The translations under genes were made by a program, and so were the position numbers. Of a DNA stretch of 6,533 nt, positions 5,426 to 6,533 are shown piece by piece; the first letter of the stretch is position 1, and every line of letters begins with the position of its first letter. The notes beneath the pieces are model-generated. The model searched no databases. It saw only the letters and a program-made list of their open reading frames with translations, and was not told where the DNA came from. Location of the stretch: contig JBELIG010000185.1 in the NCBI GenBank assembly GCA_042091035.1, forward strand, positions 1 through 6,533, given 5' to 3'. The stretch comes from AM-2324 sp042091035 (lineage in GTDB: Bacteria > Bacteroidota > Bacteroidia > Chitinophagales > Saprospiraceae).

Positions 5426-6533
5426 ATGCATTATCATTCACTTGGGAAAATACCCCCAAAGAGACATACCCAATTCCGTAAACCGGATGGGAGTCTTTAT
5501 CATGAGGAGCTGTTTTCAACAGAGGGATTCAGTGACAACTATTCTCTCCTATATCATGCCAATGCACCCACACAGATCACTCAAGTAGGTGCCCCCTATT
5601 CAGTTGCACCAGAATTGATCGATGATAAGCAACTTAAACATAGATCACTTCTTGGTTTTAAGGTAGAGCCAAATGCCGATTACCTAAAGTCAAGAGTACC
5701 TGTCTTGGTGAATAATGATTGTAAAATATCATTAGCAGCACCCTCAAAGAGTATGGATACATACTTCTTTAAAAATGCCGATGCAGATGAGGTCCTATTT
5801 GTGCATGTCGGCTCAGGAGCACTAAAGACTCCTTACGGAAAAATCAACTTTGAATATGGAGACTATTTAGTCATCCCAAGAGGTACAATCTATCAACTTG
5901 AATTTAATGATAGCAACAATAGACTACTGATAGTTGAAAGCACTAGTCCCATCATTACACCAAATAGATATAGGAACAAATTCGGTCAACTAATGGAGCA
6001 TGCTCCATTCTGCGAAAGAGATATTCGCAAACCTGCTGAATTGGAGACGAATGACGAAAAAGGTGATTTTAAATTTTTCATTAAGAAACAGGATATGATC
6101 TATCCTTACACCTACATGAATCATCCATTTGATCTCATAGGCTGGGACGGATACGTTTACCCCTACGCCTTTTCCATTCACAATTTTGAACCTATCACAG
6201 GTAGAGTGCACCAACCACCACCAGTTCACCAAACTTTTGCAGCAAGAGGCTTTGTGATCTGTTCATTTGTGCCAAGGTTATATGATTATCACCCCTTGTC
6301 AATACCTGCACCTTATAATCACTCAAATATAGATTCTGATGAGGTTCTATATTATGTGGATGGTGATTTTATGAGTAGAAAACATGTTGAAAAAGGAATG
6401 ATCACGCTACACCCTGGAGGAATACCACATGGACCTCATCCAGGTACAGTTGAAAAGAGTATAGGAAAAAAAGGTACAGCAGAACTCGCTGTTATGGTAG
6501 ATACTTTTGCTCCTTTAGTTATGACAAAACAAG
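5426..6533 (+). CDS. hmgA: homogentisate 1,2-dioxygenase, 3' end cut by window edge
   Basis: This enzyme opens the ring of homogentisate with iron(II) and O2 to give maleylacetoacetate, the central step of tyrosine and phenylalanine degradation. The frame is open for 369 codons up to the window edge, so only the C-terminal tail (probably a few tens of residues or fewer) is missing. Family motifs include KRHTQFRKPDGSLYHEELF near the N-terminus (12-30), GRVHQPPPVHQTF (259-271), DYHPLSIPAPYNHSN (287-301), SDEVLYYVDGDF (304-315) and LHPGGIPHGPHPG (328-340). H299 and H335 are 36 residues apart, the same spacing as the iron-ligand histidines of human HGD (335 and 371); D305 or E306 would supply the acidic ligand. 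The cupin-like barrel is cytoplasmic. The ATG at 5426 gives MHYHSLGKIPPKRHTQF, as expected for this bacterial branch. The gene follows the MarR-family regulator by 11 bases with no separate promoter visible. Confidence 0.96.
   Translation, partial: MHYHSLGKIPPKRHTQFRKPDGSLYHEELFSTEGFSDNYSLLYHANAPTQITQVGAPYSVAPELIDDKQLKHRSLLGFKVEPNADYLKSRVPVLVNNDCKISLAAPSKSMDTYFFKNADADEVLFVHVGSGALKTPYGKINFEYGDYLVIPRGTIYQLEFNDSNNRLLIVESTSPIITPNRYRNKFGQLMEHAPFCERDIRKPAELETNDEKGDFKFFIKKQDMIYPYTYMNHPFDLIGWDGYVYPYAFSIHNFEPITGRVHQPPPVHQTFAARGFVICSFVPRLYDYHPLSIPAPYNHSNIDSDEVLYYVDGDFMSRKHVEKGMITLHPGGIPHGPHPGTVEKSIGKKGTAELAVMVDTFAPLVMTKQ

Noticed and set aside
5990..6232. Minus-strand open frame of 80 codons opposite hmgA
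   Set aside because: It lies within the conserved hmgA reading frame on the other strand and has no family features.

Overview
The window is AT-rich chromosomal DNA, most likely from a member of the Bacteroidota. The reasons are Bacteroidota-like protein sequences, gene starts without a clear Shine-Dalgarno sequence, and promoter candidates that resemble the TTG/TAnnTTTG type of that phylum. I cannot name a genus; a Cytophagales- or Sphingobacteriales-like bacterium would fit. I see no RNA genes, insertion sequences, CRISPR arrays or phage genes.

Layout. (1) Positions 6-2643, plus strand: a compact three-gene run. It holds cysQ (3'(2'),5'-bisphosphate nucleotidase), a family 2 glycosyltransferase of the WaaE/KdtX type, and a family 4 glycosyltransferase. 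The first gap is 6 bases and the second junction overlaps by 14 bases, so this is probably one operon concerned with envelope polysaccharide or LPS core. (2) Positions 2640-4448, minus strand: uvrC, the nucleotide-excision-repair endonuclease, complete. Its stop codon overlaps that of the family 4 glycosyltransferase by 4 bases in a tail-to-tail arrangement, leaving no room for a terminator between them. (3) Positions 4449-4646: a divergent promoter region. (4) Positions 4647-4901, plus strand: a small 84-residue protein I do not recognise. (5) Positions 4965-6533, plus strand: a MarR-family regulator followed after 11 bases by hmgA (homogentisate 1,2-dioxygenase, tyrosine/phenylalanine catabolism). 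hmgA runs off the right edge of the window without a stop codon.

The most distinctive non-coding element is a perfect 9-base inverted repeat with an 8-base spacer (4942-4967), whose right arm contains the start codon of the MarR gene. It sits just downstream of a candidate promoter. The simplest reading is an autoregulatory operator for a marR-hmgA operon, although a start-codon-masking mRNA hairpin is an alternative. Apart from this and the unrecognised small protein, the window is ordinary housekeeping and metabolic DNA. I found no convincing evidence of a new multi-gene system.
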